Assembly: GCA_005882045.1 (NCBI GenBank)
Contig: VBHO01000026.1
Location: 16,885-71,870 of the forward strand
Direction: 5' to 3'
DNA: 54,986 nt
From: Chloroflexota bacterium
GTDB lineage: Bacteria; Chloroflexota; Dormibacteria; CF-121
The first letter of the stretch is position 1. Every line of letters begins with the position of its first letter. Of the stretch, positions 30,719 to 38,977 are shown piece after piece. Under the pieces are notes generated by a model. The model was given only the letters and a program-made list of their open reading frames with translations. It had not been told where the DNA came from and did not search any database. The position numbers were made by a program, and so were the translations under genes.

Positions 30719-32143
30719 TTGGTCCGTCACCGCCCACTGATCACCGGCCTCGGGGCCGGGGTACTGGCCCTGGGGGCCGACTACCTGGCCCACGCGCTCT
30801 TCGCCGTGCCGTTGCTCCCGGAGCAGGCGGGCTTCTTGCTCCTCAAGGTGTTGCCCCTGTCCACCTTCGAGAACCTGCTCAAGTTCCTGGGCGTGCTCGC
30901 CCGGCCGCTGCTGCTCCTGGCGGTCACGGTCGTCATCATTGCGCTCTACGGCGCGGCGGCGCTGGTCAGTGCCCGGCTGTTTGCGCGCGTCTACGTGGCG
31001 GTCGTCACCGCGCTGGCGGCGGTGGTCGGCGCCACCGTTGCCTTCATGGCCTTCTCGCCCGGCGATGCGGCGATCGGCGTCGTGGTCGAGGTCCTGCTGC
31101 TCGCGGCGACCATCCCGCTGGTCGATCGCGTCATCGACGGGCTCGCGTCGGCGAGCACTGCGAATGAGGACCGCCGCATCCTGCTGCGCAACCTCTTTTA
31201 TGGCGCGGTCGGGATCGCCGTGCTCGGCATCGGCTACGCCAACGTGCGACGGTTCACGACGGCGCTGGCGATGCGCGAGGGGAGCCGAGCCGCGAGTGAA
31301 GTGACCGACGTCAACGACTTCTACGTGGTCTCCAAGAATCTTGGCGGCGACCCGGTGGTCGATGCCTCGACCTGGCGGCTCAACCTCCCAACGCGATCGC
31401 TCACCTATGAGGAGCTGCTGGCGATGCCCGCGCAACAGCAGGAACTCACGCTGGAATGTATCAGCAACGATGTGGGCGGCACGCTGATCAGCAATGGGAT
31501 GTGGAAAGGGCCCCGGGTCACCGACGTGCTCGCGCTGACCACCGTGCCCTCGGACGCGGTCTGGATCCTGATGGAAAGTGCCGACGGCTACACCGAGAGC
31601 TTTCGGCTGCGCGAGCTGACGCCCGACCACATCCTCGCGACCCATCTCAATGGAGCGCCGCTGACCCCGCAGCACGGCTTTCCGGCCCGTTTCCTTTTTC
31701 CGGGCCATTACGGGATGAAGCAGCCCAAGTGGGTGACGCGGATCCGCTTTTCCGCCAGCGACCAGCCGGGGTACTGGGAGAACAACGGCTGGGACGAGCG
31801 CGCGATTATCAAAACGATGTCGCGCATCGACCGGCCCGCCGATGGCGCCGCGCTGGCCGCGGGGTCGATCCAGTTTGGTGGCATCGCGTTCGCCGGCTCC
31901 CGCCGGATCAGTGCCGTTGAGCTGAGCTGGGACGGCCGCACCTGGCAGGCAGCGGATCTGCACGCCGAGTTCGCTCCCAACGCCTGGCGCTTCTGGCAGC
32001 TGACCGCCAACCTGCCGGCGGGACATTACAAGGTCACCGTCCGAGCGCGCGATGGCGAGGGAACATTACAAACGTCGAAGGTCACGGGCACCCTTCCCAA
32101 CGGCGCCGACGGCTACCACAGCGTCACACTCGATCTCGCGTAG
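30719..32143 (+). CDS. Membrane-anchored sulfite-oxidase-like molybdopterin enzyme (MsrP/YedY-like)
   Basis: About 474 residues. The N-terminus has about five TM helices (about 5-185), followed by an extracytoplasmic sulfite-oxidase-type Mo-pterin domain (about 220-385) and a C-terminal immunoglobulin-like dimerisation domain (IGGIAFAGSRRISAVELS-like region, about 395-474). The Mo-ligating Cys is in LTLECISNDVGG; the pterin site continues with GLPARFLFPGHYGMKQPKWV-like residues (seen as GFPARFLFP and YGMKQPKWV). TTG 30719 is the first suitable start after the small membrane gene. MsrP-type enzymes repair methionine sulfoxide in exported proteins; a sulfite or other substrate is also possible. 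A haem membrane protein lies downstream at 33289. Confidence 0.82.
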   Translation: MVRHRPLITGLGAGVLALGADYLAHALFAVPLLPEQAGFLLLKVLPLSTFENLLKFLGVLARPLLLLAVTVVIIALYGAAALVSARLFARVYVAVVTALAAVVGATVAFMAFSPGDAAIGVVVEVLLLAATIPLVDRVIDGLASASTANEDRRILLRNLFYGAVGIAVLGIGYANVRRFTTALAMREGSRAASEVTDVNDFYVVSKNLGGDPVVDASTWRLNLPTRSLTYEELLAMPAQQQELTLECISNDVGGTLISNGMWKGPRVTDVLALTTVPSDAVWILMESADGYTESFRLRELTPDHILATHLNGAPLTPQHGFPARFLFPGHYGMKQPKWVTRIRFSASDQPGYWENNGWDERAIIKTMSRIDRPADGAALAAGSIQFGGIAFAGSRRISAVELSWDGRTWQAADLHAEFAPNAWRFWQLTANLPAGHYKVTVRARDGEGTLQTSKVTGTLPNGADGYHSVTLDLA

Positions 32144-32146
32144 CGA

Positions 32147-32175
32147 ATCTCAGCCGCTTCTCAGGGCGACTTCAG
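32147..32175 (+). promoter_or_regulatory. Three 11-bp-spaced direct repeats, candidate response-regulator site
   Basis: ATCTCAG (32147-32153), TTCTCAG (32158-32164) and ACTTCAG (32169-32175) are spaced exactly 11 bp apart, one helical turn. OmpR/PhoB-type regulators bind direct repeats of this spacing. The array lies just after the molybdoenzyme gene and before the small secreted protein, ApbE and haem protein genes, so it probably controls that operon. Confidence 0.5.
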
Positions 32176-32262
32176 CCAGATTCGCAAGGAGCCTTTTACC
32201 GTAAGGTTCGAAGGCGCCAGAAAGGCATGAATCGCCACGTTGTATCGGGCAGGGAGAGGAAG

Positions 32263-32436
32263 ATGTCCTCGATCACGACGCTGAGGTGGGCGTCGACGTT
32301 AGGCACGCTGCTGCTGGCGTTGCTGGCTGGCGGCGTGGTCGCCACTTCCCCCAAACCCTCCCAGGCACCGCTGCACCCTTCGGTCACGCTGCTTCCGAGC
32401 GATGCCACGGTCCAGAGCAAGAGCTATGTCTCGTGA
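32263..32436 (+). CDS. Small secreted protein coupled to ApbE (57 aa)
   Basis: From ATG 32263 (RBS GGGAGAGG just upstream) the protein has a signal or anchor helix (LGTLLLALLAGGVVATS) followed by only about 30 residues ending LLPSDATVQSKSYVS. The open frame allows ATG 32227 as well. The end resembles the flavinylation region of FMN-binding domains (SGATxTSxAY), the site where ApbE attaches FMN through Thr, but Gly is Asp and the upstream Asp is absent. The rest of an FMN-binding domain is missing. Its last 11 bp overlap the ApbE gene, so the two are coupled. It may be a minimal flavin carrier or a remnant. Confidence 0.5.
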   Translation: MSSITTLRWASTLGTLLLALLAGGVVATSPKPSQAPLHPSVTLLPSDATVQSKSYVS

Positions 32437-33292
32437 ACTCGCGTCCCGACACTTCAGTGCGCTGGGCTCGACCTGCGAGCTGCTGACCCTTGGGGTAGGC
32501 CAAGCGGCGCTCGAGCGTTGCGAGCAGCGGGTGCGTGAGGAAGAAGCTCGCTTCACGCGGTTCGTCACGGACAGCGAGCTCGCCCGACTGAACGCCGGCG
32601 ACGGCCGCTATGTTCCCGTGAGCCCGGAGATGTTTGCCATGCTCGAGGCGGCACTCTGGGCGTATCAAGAGAGTGGGGCATTGGTCAACGCCGCCATCCT
32701 TCCCGCGCTGACGGCGGCCGGCTACGACCGCCCTTTCCGTCAGGGCCTAACGCATCCCGGATCAACCGAGCCCATGCAGGTTCCAGGCCTGCCAGAAGTC
32801 CTGATTCTCGACGCGGCCACCCGCTCGGTCGCGTTGGCCCCGGGAGCGGCACTCGACCTGGGTGGGATCGCCAAGGGGGCGCTCGCTGACCTCCTCATCG
32901 ATGAGCTTGGTGACGATGCGGTCTGCAACCTCGGCGGCGACGTCCGCGTGCGCGGCAACGGGCCCGAGGGCGACGGCTGGCACATCGGGCTCTGCGATCG
33001 CTCGGCCGTGGCGGTGCGAGATGGCGCCGTCTGCACCAGCGGCACCACCCGGCGTCGCTGGGGTCAGTCGATGCATCACCTGATCGATCCCAAGACGGGC
33101 ATGCCGGTCAAGACCGATCTGGCCGAGGTCTCCGTGATCACCGACTGCGCCTTGCGCGGCGAGGTCTACGCAAAATGCGCAATGTTGCTAGGCGCGTCCG
33201 CCGGTCTCGCCTTTCTCGAGTCGCGCGGCGTTCGCCACGCGGTCATGCCGGCGGCCGGTAACGGCGACGGTCTCCTTCCGGCTGCTGCGTGA
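32426..33292 (+). CDS. apbE: ApbE-family FAD:protein FMN transferase
   Basis: A 288-residue ApbE protein: ALGSTCELLTLG near the start, EARFTRFVTDSELARLN, ALDLGGIAKGALADLLID (FAD binding and the conserved Gly-Lys), NLGGDVRVRG, TSGTTRRRWGQSMHHLIDPK and TDLAEVSVITDCALRGEVYAK with the metal-binding Asp. These enzymes transfer FMN from FAD to Thr/Ser of exported or membrane redox proteins. ATG 32426 lies inside the end of the small secreted protein gene. No signal peptide is seen, so it may act in the cytoplasm or reach the outside by another route. GTGA overlap couples it to the haem protein gene. Confidence 0.9.
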   Translation: MSRELASRHFSALGSTCELLTLGVGQAALERCEQRVREEEARFTRFVTDSELARLNAGDGRYVPVSPEMFAMLEAALWAYQESGALVNAAILPALTAAGYDRPFRQGLTHPGSTEPMQVPGLPEVLILDAATRSVALAPGAALDLGGIAKGALADLLIDELGDDAVCNLGGDVRVRGNGPEGDGWHIGLCDRSAVAVRDGAVCTSGTTRRRWGQSMHHLIDPKTGMPVKTDLAEVSVITDCALRGEVYAKCAMLLGASAGLAFLESRGVRHAVMPAAGNGDGLLPAAA

Positions 33293-33834
33293 GCCTCGAC
33301 CAGCTGCTCTGGCTGACGTCACGCGCGTCGGCGCTTACCGCCTTCTTTATTTTGGCGGCGACGCTCGTTACCGGCCAGGCGTTGCGCAGCGCCATGTTCG
33401 AAGGCGCCGTGCGCAATCGGGACCTGTCGAACCTGCACCGCTTCCTGACTGTCTGCTGGGTGCCCTTCGTGGCGCTGCATGTGCTGGCGATGATGCTCGA
33501 TGCGGTGGCGCGAATCGGCCCGCTCGACCTCGTGATTCCCTTTCGGGTCTCCTACGCGGCGCTGCCGATCGGGCTGGGAACGATCGGCTTCGACCTCCTT
33601 CTGATCGTCACCGTCACCGGCTACCTGCGAGGTCACCTCGACCCGGCCGCGTGGCGATGGCTGCACCGGCTGTCATATGTGATGTTCGGGGTCTTTCTCT
33701 TGCACGCCTTGCTGGCGGGCACCGACTTCGCCCGGCCCGTCGTGCTCGCTCCGGCAGCCGCCGTGGTGGCCTTCATCGCGATCACGAGCCTGGCTCGCCT
33801 GATCTTCGGACGCCTGAAGGCAACCTCCGGTTAG
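33289..33834 (+). CDS. Ferric-reductase-like transmembrane haem protein (MsrQ/YedZ-like)
   Basis: A 181-residue membrane protein with about six helices and paired histidines in helices (LHRFLTVCWVPFVALHVLAM; WLHRLSYVMFGVFLLHALLAG, split) suited to two b-haems. This is the ferric reductase-like domain also found in MsrQ, the partner of MsrP. It lacks FAD/NAD domains, so electrons must come from another protein, perhaps a flavinylated carrier made by ApbE. GTG 33289 overlaps the ApbE stop (GTGA). The neighbours make an electron-transfer role across the membrane likely. Confidence 0.82.
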   Translation: MSLDQLLWLTSRASALTAFFILAATLVTGQALRSAMFEGAVRNRDLSNLHRFLTVCWVPFVALHVLAMMLDAVARIGPLDLVIPFRVSYAALPIGLGTIGFDLLLIVTVTGYLRGHLDPAAWRWLHRLSYVMFGVFLLHALLAGTDFARPVVLAPAAAVVAFIAITSLARLIFGRLKATSG

Positions 33835-33850
33835 ACTCGCGCTCACAAGC

Positions 33851-34624
33851 GTGGTTCCATGGCGTCGGGCGATCACCTTCGTGCGTGCGGTCGACGAGCG
33901 TGCCGCCGAGCAGGTCGTTCCCTTTCGCTGGGGCCGCGCCCTGATCCACCGGCGCCTCGAGCTGGTGCATGATCTCAACTACTTGATCGTGGACCGCGTC
34001 GATGGCGCCGACGTCGGGGCGCTCACCGCCGAAGCCAATCGGATCCAGGGCGAGGCCGGCATTGCGCACCGTCGCGTCAACGTCGACGACCAGGCCGCCG
34101 CGGACCGCCTCATGCCTTCGTTTGCGGCGGCCGGCTACCAAGCGGAGCGTTTCGTCGTGATGGTGCATCGTCGGTCTCCCGGTCGGCAGGTCGACACCAG
34201 CGGTGTGCGGGAAATCGACTGGACGCAGTTGCGCCCAGCCCGTGAGCTCGAGTTACGGCAGCAGCCCTGGGCCGTGGCGGCGGCGCCAGGTCTGGTTACA
34301 CAGATCCTCGCCAAGCACGAGCTCACCGCGAGCCGCATTCACACGCGCTACTTCGGGGCGACAGTCGACGGCGGCATCGTCTCGTCCTGCGAGCTTCGTA
34401 CCGAGGGCGGCGTCGCACAGATCGAGACGGTGGAAACGCTCGAAGCCTACCGCCGGCGCGGGCTCTCGCGCGCGGTCGTCAGCGCGGCACTCGAGGCCGC
34501 CAGCGGGTACGGCTTTGTCTTCCTCGTCGCCGACGCCAACGACTGGCCCCAGGAGTTCTATCGGCGGCTTGGCTTCGACGAGGTCGGCATCGAGTCGCGA
34601 TTCTTGCACCTGCCCGATGGCTGA
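33851..34624 (+). CDS. GNAT-family N-acetyltransferase
   Basis: A 257-residue protein. The C-terminal half is a GNAT domain (about 150-257): IETVETLEAYRRRGLSRAVVS is the acetyl-CoA motif (RxxGxA form RRRGLS), followed by FLVADANDWPQEFYRRLGFD. The N-terminal half (LIHRRLELVHDLNYLIVDR) resembles a second degenerate acetyltransferase module, as in some tandem GNATs. The substrate is unknown. GTG 33851 lies 13 nt after TAGACT (33832-33837), which may be its -10. The stop overlaps the start of the decayed methyltransferase. Confidence 0.8.
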   Translation: MVPWRRAITFVRAVDERAAEQVVPFRWGRALIHRRLELVHDLNYLIVDRVDGADVGALTAEANRIQGEAGIAHRRVNVDDQAAADRLMPSFAAAGYQAERFVVMVHRRSPGRQVDTSGVREIDWTQLRPARELELRQQPWAVAAAPGLVTQILAKHELTASRIHTRYFGATVDGGIVSSCELRTEGGVAQIETVETLEAYRRRGLSRAVVSAALEAASGYGFVFLVADANDWPQEFYRRLGFDEVGIESRFLHLPDG

Positions 34625-35255
34625 CGATCCTTCACTCAGCGCGGGCTGGGAAGCAGCGGCGCACGACTGGGCGAAATGGGCGCGCGCGCCCGGGAATGAC
34701 AGCTACTGGCGGTTTCACAGGGAGCCGTTCTTCTCGCTGTTGCCCCGACCCGGGCGGTTAACCATAGATATCGGCTGCGGCGAAGGCCGCGTTGCCCGCG
34801 ACCTCAAGGCGCTCGGGCATAACGTGGTGGCGGTCGATGTCTCACCGACCATGGTCGAGTACGCGAAAGCCGCCGACCCCTCGATGAAGGTGCTGGTTGC
34901 CGATGCGGCCCGGCTGCCGTTCGACGACAGTGCCGCCGACCTGGCGGTTGCCTTCATGTCGCTTCACGACGTCGAGGACATGCCTGGGGCCATCCGCGAG
35001 GCGGGCCGCGTGGACACCTCGTATCTCGAGTCCCATCGGTACCACGATTCGATCGAGCGGGCGGGTTTACGGATGACCTTCAACAGCCGCCATTGGCCGC
35101 TGGAGGCGTATTTTCGGGCCCTTTAGAGCAGCGGCTTCGTGGTCGAGGCGCTGACCGAACCAACTGTCGACGAGGGATCGATTGCCGAGCGCGCAGACCG
35201 CGCCCGCTGGCGGCGGCTCCCGCTCTTTCTCGATGTCCCAGCCCGCAAACGTTAG
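34617..35255 (+). pseudogene. Decayed SAM methyltransferase (amber stop and internal deletion)
   Basis: From ATG 34617 the frame encodes LTIDIGCGEGRVARDLKALG, VVAVDVSPTMVEYA and DLAVAFMSLHDVEDMPGAIR, the motifs of a class I methyltransferase. After AIREAGRV (about 35010) it jumps straight to DTSYLESHRYHDSIERAG, skipping the usual LxPGGRxxxxxxHP segment (about 30 residues, in frame). TAG 35124-35126 then stops it at FRAL, although the same frame continues with SSGFVVEALTEP to TAG 35253-35255, a normal end for the family. Two independent lesions make a pseudogene likely. Confidence 0.75.
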
Positions 35256-35312
35256 GCTGAAGGCGCGTCGGCGATTGCTTTCGGCAGCGAGGCCAATCCC
35301 AGGAGGACTGCG

Positions 35313-35648
35313 ATGCGTGTCATGGAGGTCGTCAACGAGGCAAAGGGTGCGATGCGGGCGAGCGAAGTCTTCGGCACGCCCTATGAGAGGAACGGCATTA
35401 CCATCATTCCCGCCGCGAGAATCGCGGGCGGCGCGGGTGGGGGTGGGGACCAGCAGAATCCGCAGGCGGGCGGGGTGGGATTTGGCGTGTCCTCGCGACC
35501 GGTCGGCGCCTTCGTGATCAAGGGTGGGGACGTCAGGTGGCAGCCGGCCCTCGACCTGAATCGGGTCATCCTGATGGGCCAAGTGGTCGCGATCGTCGCG
35601 CTGCTGACCGCTCGGGCAATCGTGAAGGCGTCGACGAAGCGCCGCTGA
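35313..35648 (+). CDS. GerW/YtfJ-family protein
   Basis: A 111-residue protein with the YtfJ (GerW) pattern: ASEVFGTPYERNGITIIPAA, a Gly-rich stretch, then FGVSSRPVGAFVIKGGDVRW, and a C-terminal TM helix (VILMGQVVAIVALLTARAI). In Bacillus GerW is needed for spore germination, but homologues occur widely in non-sporulating bacteria. ATG 35313 has a strong RBS (AGGAGG). The stop overlaps the start of the next gene (TGATG), so the two are coupled. Confidence 0.85.
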   Translation: MRVMEVVNEAKGAMRASEVFGTPYERNGITIIPAARIAGGAGGGGDQQNPQAGGVGFGVSSRPVGAFVIKGGDVRWQPALDLNRVILMGQVVAIVALLTARAIVKASTKRR

Positions 35649-36898
35649 TGGCCAGCCCGACCACCATCGACCTCGACCTCCAATCCGTCCGGAGGCAGTT
35701 TCCGGCGCTCGCCCTGAAGATCGAGGGACAACCGGTTGTGTACCTCGATAATCCTGCCGGCACGCAGGTGCCCCAGCGGGTGATCGACCGCACCGCGGAA
35801 TACTGGCGCACGATGAACGCCAACCGTGGCGGAGCGTTCGTTACCAGCGAGCAGACGGACGACTTGATCGCTCAGGTTCGGCAGGCGGCCGCGGTCTTCC
35901 TCAACGCGGCCTCGGCCGACGAGATCGTCTTGGGTCCCAACATGACGACGCTGACCTTCGCCGTCAGCCGGGCCATCGGGCGCGAGCTGCGCCCGGGCGA
36001 CGAGATCCTGGTCACGCGACTCGAGCACGATGCCAACGTTTCGCCGTGGCTGGCGCTGCAGGAGCAAGGCGTCATCGTGCGCTTCGTCGACATCGCGGTT
36101 CCGGAGTGCACGCTTGACATCGAAGACTTCGAGCGCCAGCTCGGCCCGCGGACCCGGTTGGTCGCGGTGACCCACGCCTCCAACGCGGTCGGCACCATTC
36201 CGGACCTGGCGGCGATTTCTCGAGCCGCCCACGCCGCGGGCGCCTGGGTCTGGGTGGACGCCGTCCACTACGGCCCGCACGGCCCGATCGACGTGCGCGC
36301 CATCGACTGCGACTTTCTCGTCTGTTCGAGCTACAAGTTCTACGGGCCGCACCAGGGCCTCCTCTACGGCCGGCGCGAGCTGCTCGAGCGGCTCCGTCCC
36401 TACAAGGTTCGTCCGGCGAGTGACGAAGGCCCGAGCCGATGGGAGACCGGCACTCAAAACCACGAGTGCCTCGCCGGCATCCTCGGCGCCTTTGAATACC
36501 TGGCGGACCTCGGTGGGTCGGATCGGCTGGTTCGCACCGCGCTGGAAGCCGCCATGGTCCGCATTCAAGGCCACGAGCGGGCCCTGGCGGCACGGCTGAT
36601 CGACGGCCTTCAGCAAATCAAGGGCGTTCAGATCTATGGGATCACCGACCCCGAGCAGCTGGACCGGCGCGCGCCGACGGTGTCCCTGACGTGGTCGCCG
36701 CATCGCCCTGAGGACTTAGCCCGCTGGCTCGGAAGCCATTACGTGTTCACCACGCATAGCGATCACTATGCGACCGAGTTGATGAACCGGCTGGGTCTCG
36801 CGGAGCAGGGCGGCACGCTGCGCATCGGGGTCGCCCACTACAACACCGCGAGCGAAGTCGATCTCGTCCTGGAGTTGCTCGCCGGCTACCGTCCGTAG
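35648..36898 (+). CDS. Cysteine-desulfurase-like PLP enzyme (class V aminotransferase)
   Basis: A 416-residue class V PLP protein: VVYLDNPAGTQVPQRVID, NANRGGAFVTSEQTD, TRLEHDANVSPWLAL, VDAVHYGPHGPIDV (Asp for the pyridine nitrogen) and the PLP lysine in VCSSYKFYGPHQG. It resembles the cysteine desulfurase-like group near SufS/CsdA. The active-site loop cysteine of true desulfurases is not obvious; the nearest is in NHECLAGILGAF. It could act on another amino-acid sulfur or selenium compound. It starts at ATG 35648 and ends 4 bp from the convergent EamA gene. Confidence 0.82.
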   Translation: MASPTTIDLDLQSVRRQFPALALKIEGQPVVYLDNPAGTQVPQRVIDRTAEYWRTMNANRGGAFVTSEQTDDLIAQVRQAAAVFLNAASADEIVLGPNMTTLTFAVSRAIGRELRPGDEILVTRLEHDANVSPWLALQEQGVIVRFVDIAVPECTLDIEDFERQLGPRTRLVAVTHASNAVGTIPDLAAISRAAHAAGAWVWVDAVHYGPHGPIDVRAIDCDFLVCSSYKFYGPHQGLLYGRRELLERLRPYKVRPASDEGPSRWETGTQNHECLAGILGAFEYLADLGGSDRLVRTALEAAMVRIQGHERALAARLIDGLQQIKGVQIYGITDPEQLDRRAPTVSLTWSPHRPEDLARWLGSHYVFTTHSDHYATELMNRLGLAEQGGTLRIGVAHYNTASEVDLVLELLAGYRP

Positions 36899-36902
36899 CC
36901 GA

Positions 36903-37736
36903 TCAGATACTGATCAAGAGAACCCCAGCCAGGGCCAGGACGATCCCGAGCTGTTGCAGCCGGGCCATTCGCTCCCCGAGCACGATTCGAGCCAGGATGA
37001 CCGTGGCTACGGGGTAAAGCGACGACAGAATGGAGACGATGCTCAGGAGGCCGACCGTGGTCGCAAAGGCGAAGAAGACATCGGCCGAAACATCGAGAAC
37101 GCCGACGGCAAACAGGGATGGCACGTCGGCTCGCCCAACCTTGAGGCGCGATCGGAACGCCAGCCCCAGGAGCAGCAGCGCCAGCACGCTGCCGGTTCGT
37201 GTCGCGAGCACACCCCACACGGGATCGGGCCGGCTCGCATAACGGATCGCCACCAGGAACACGCCGAACGCCAGCGCCGCCAGCAGCGCCAGGCCCACAC
37301 CGGGTACCAGCTTGCCTCCTGCCTGCGGCCGCCGATCGAAGGCCAGCAGCGCGATCCCGGCGAGGGTCACGACGATGCCCCCGAACTGCAGGACGCTTGG
37401 TCGTTCGCCCAGCAGCAAGCCAACGATGATCGGGACCACCGGTCCGGTCGCCGCAATCGTTGACACCACGCTGACCACACCGATCGCCATCCCGCGATAG
37501 GCAGCCGACAGGCCGACCAGGCCGACCAGCCCGGCCACGACGCCGGCCACGATCCAGGGGCCGGGCGCGATCGGGACGCCGCGGATGATGACGATGGCGG
37601 CGATCAGCAGGAGTGTCGGCGGTTGGGAGACGAACAGCACCGCGAAGGCGCCCAGGCGCCGGGTTTTGAAGCCGCCGATGAAATCACCAACGCCCCAGCT
37701 CAGGCTGGCGGCCAGCGCCAGCAGGACGGCCGTCAG
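36903..37736 (-). CDS. EamA/DMT-family transporter
   Basis: Ten hydrophobic helices in two EamA repeats (first AVLLALAASLSWGVGDFIGG; second GLALLAALAFGVFLVAIRY), with the typical end VILARIVLGERMARLQQLGI. These transporters export or import small metabolites. I start it at CTG 37736, which overlaps the stop of the VTT-RDD gene as CTGA in the same manner as the ATGA overlaps elsewhere, and gives 277 residues, the family norm. The nearest canonical start, 37877, adds a hydrophilic segment that lies within the upstream gene and looks spurious. Confidence 0.78.
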   Translation of the reverse strand: MTAVLLALAASLSWGVGDFIGGFKTRRLGAFAVLFVSQPPTLLLIAAIVIIRGVPIAPGPWIVAGVVAGLVGLVGLSAAYRGMAIGVVSVVSTIAATGPVVPIIVGLLLGERPSVLQFGGIVVTLAGIALLAFDRRPQAGGKLVPGVGLALLAALAFGVFLVAIRYASRPDPVWGVLATRTGSVLALLLLGLAFRSRLKVGRADVPSLFAVGVLDVSADVFFAFATTVGLLSIVSILSSLYPVATVILARIVLGERMARLQQLGIVLALAGVLLISI

Positions 37737-38824
37737 TCGGCGACCCGACGAACGGCGGTCCTGGTCAGGAGATCGCCAAGCCGCTGACGGCGGCGATTGC
37801 GCAACACCACAACGGCATCGATCGGCCACAGGGGGAAGGCGACGCCGACCAGGTTGCGCACGGCCGCCCGCCACCACCCGGGCACGCCCTCATTGGGTCC
37901 GTACACCGAGATGCCCATCAGCGTCTTGCCGATCGTCTGGCCGGTACGCGCCTCGATGGGGACGCGATACACGAGGGCGATAGCGGCCAGCAGCAGCAGG
38001 CCCTGCGGGTCGAGGACGATCTCGGTACTGTCCAGTCCGGATACCGCCGTCAGGATCAGGAGCGCGACCGTGAACACAATGGCCAGGTCGATCAGGCCGG
38101 CCCATACCCGGCGCACCAGCGGATATTGACGCCACGCGCTGGCGCGGAAAATCGCCGCGTCGATCGTGTCCGCCAGATCGCGGCGCACACCTAACACGAT
38201 CGGGTCCAGGGCTGAAAGCGCGCCGCGGCGTGCCAGCCAGCGCACCGAAAGGATGAGCGCGAGCGCGGCGAGGACCGTCACGGCGATGACGAAAAATCGG
38301 TGCTCGGCCCGGTGGAAGAGCCGGACGGCGGGCTGGCCGGCCAGCGCCCCGAGCCCAACAAAGATTGCGAGGTACACGACAACCGATGGAATCAGGCCCG
38401 CGGCAAAGGTGAGGCGAGGTATCTGGCTGACGCCCGCCACCTGGGTCGTGCTGATACGCAGCCCGGGAATCAGCCGGCCAATGAAAACCGCCAGCGGCCC
38501 ACGACGCCGGAGCAGGCGGGTCGCTCGTTCGAGCGCGGGTCGGAATCCCAACGCGTCCGCCGCCTTCAAAAGGGCAGGCCGACCGACGGCCGCGAAGACT
38601 TCGCGGCCAAGCATGGCGCCCAGCACGGTAGCCGCAAGGAGCGCGGCCACCATCGGAACCGGCTCCACCGTATCGCTGGCGATCGCGATCCCGGCGATGA
38701 TCAGGAGCAGGTCGCCCGGCGCGAAGGGGACTGGGATCCCGGTTTCTTCGATGAAGACGATGCCCGCGATCACGGCGATCAAGAGGTCGCCGCTCAGGCT
38801 GGCGATCGAGGTAATGGGGTTCAT
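37733..38824 (-). CDS. VTT (DedA/SNARE-associated) membrane protein fused to an RDD domain
   Basis: A 363-residue protein from ATG 38824 (MNPITSIASLSG). Residues about 10-215 are a DedA-like VTT domain: FIEETGIPVPFAPGDLLLII, GREVFAAVGRPALL, FIGRLIPGLRISTTQVAGVS. DedA proteins move lipid carriers or lipids between leaflets. Residues about 250-363 are an RDD domain (VRRVWAGLIDLAIVFTVALL, IEARTGQTIGKTLMGISVYG). The fusion is not one I know as common. The gene is followed by the EamA gene with an overlap. Confidence 0.82.
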   Translation of the reverse strand: MNPITSIASLSGDLLIAVIAGIVFIEETGIPVPFAPGDLLLIIAGIAIASDTVEPVPMVAALLAATVLGAMLGREVFAAVGRPALLKAADALGFRPALERATRLLRRRGPLAVFIGRLIPGLRISTTQVAGVSQIPRLTFAAGLIPSVVVYLAIFVGLGALAGQPAVRLFHRAEHRFFVIAVTVLAALALILSVRWLARRGALSALDPIVLGVRRDLADTIDAAIFRASAWRQYPLVRRVWAGLIDLAIVFTVALLILTAVSGLDSTEIVLDPQGLLLLAAIALVYRVPIEARTGQTIGKTLMGISVYGPNEGVPGWWRAAVRNLVGVAFPLWPIDAVVVLRNRRRQRLGDLLTRTAVRRVAD

Positions 38825-38977
38825 TCGGCGATCGTGGGGCTGGGGTCGAAGCCGTGATCCCGAAACGGAATCCGTAACGTCGCCCACGTCCGCACGGGGT
38901 TTGAGGCTAGCAGGTGGCGGCCTGCAAAGCGTCATGCGGGACGTAAGGCTCCGCTGTTACGTTGGCGTCACCGAATC

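Noticed and set aside
32263..32436. Treating the 57-aa protein as a full FMN-binding domain
   Set aside because: The domain needs about 90 residues between signal and flavinylation motif; only about 20 are present, and the motif itself is imperfect.
35124..35126. TAG in the second methyltransferase as a recoded (pyrrolysine) codon
   Set aside because: The same gene has lost an internal motif, so decay explains both lesions better. No hairpin or pyl genes are in the window.
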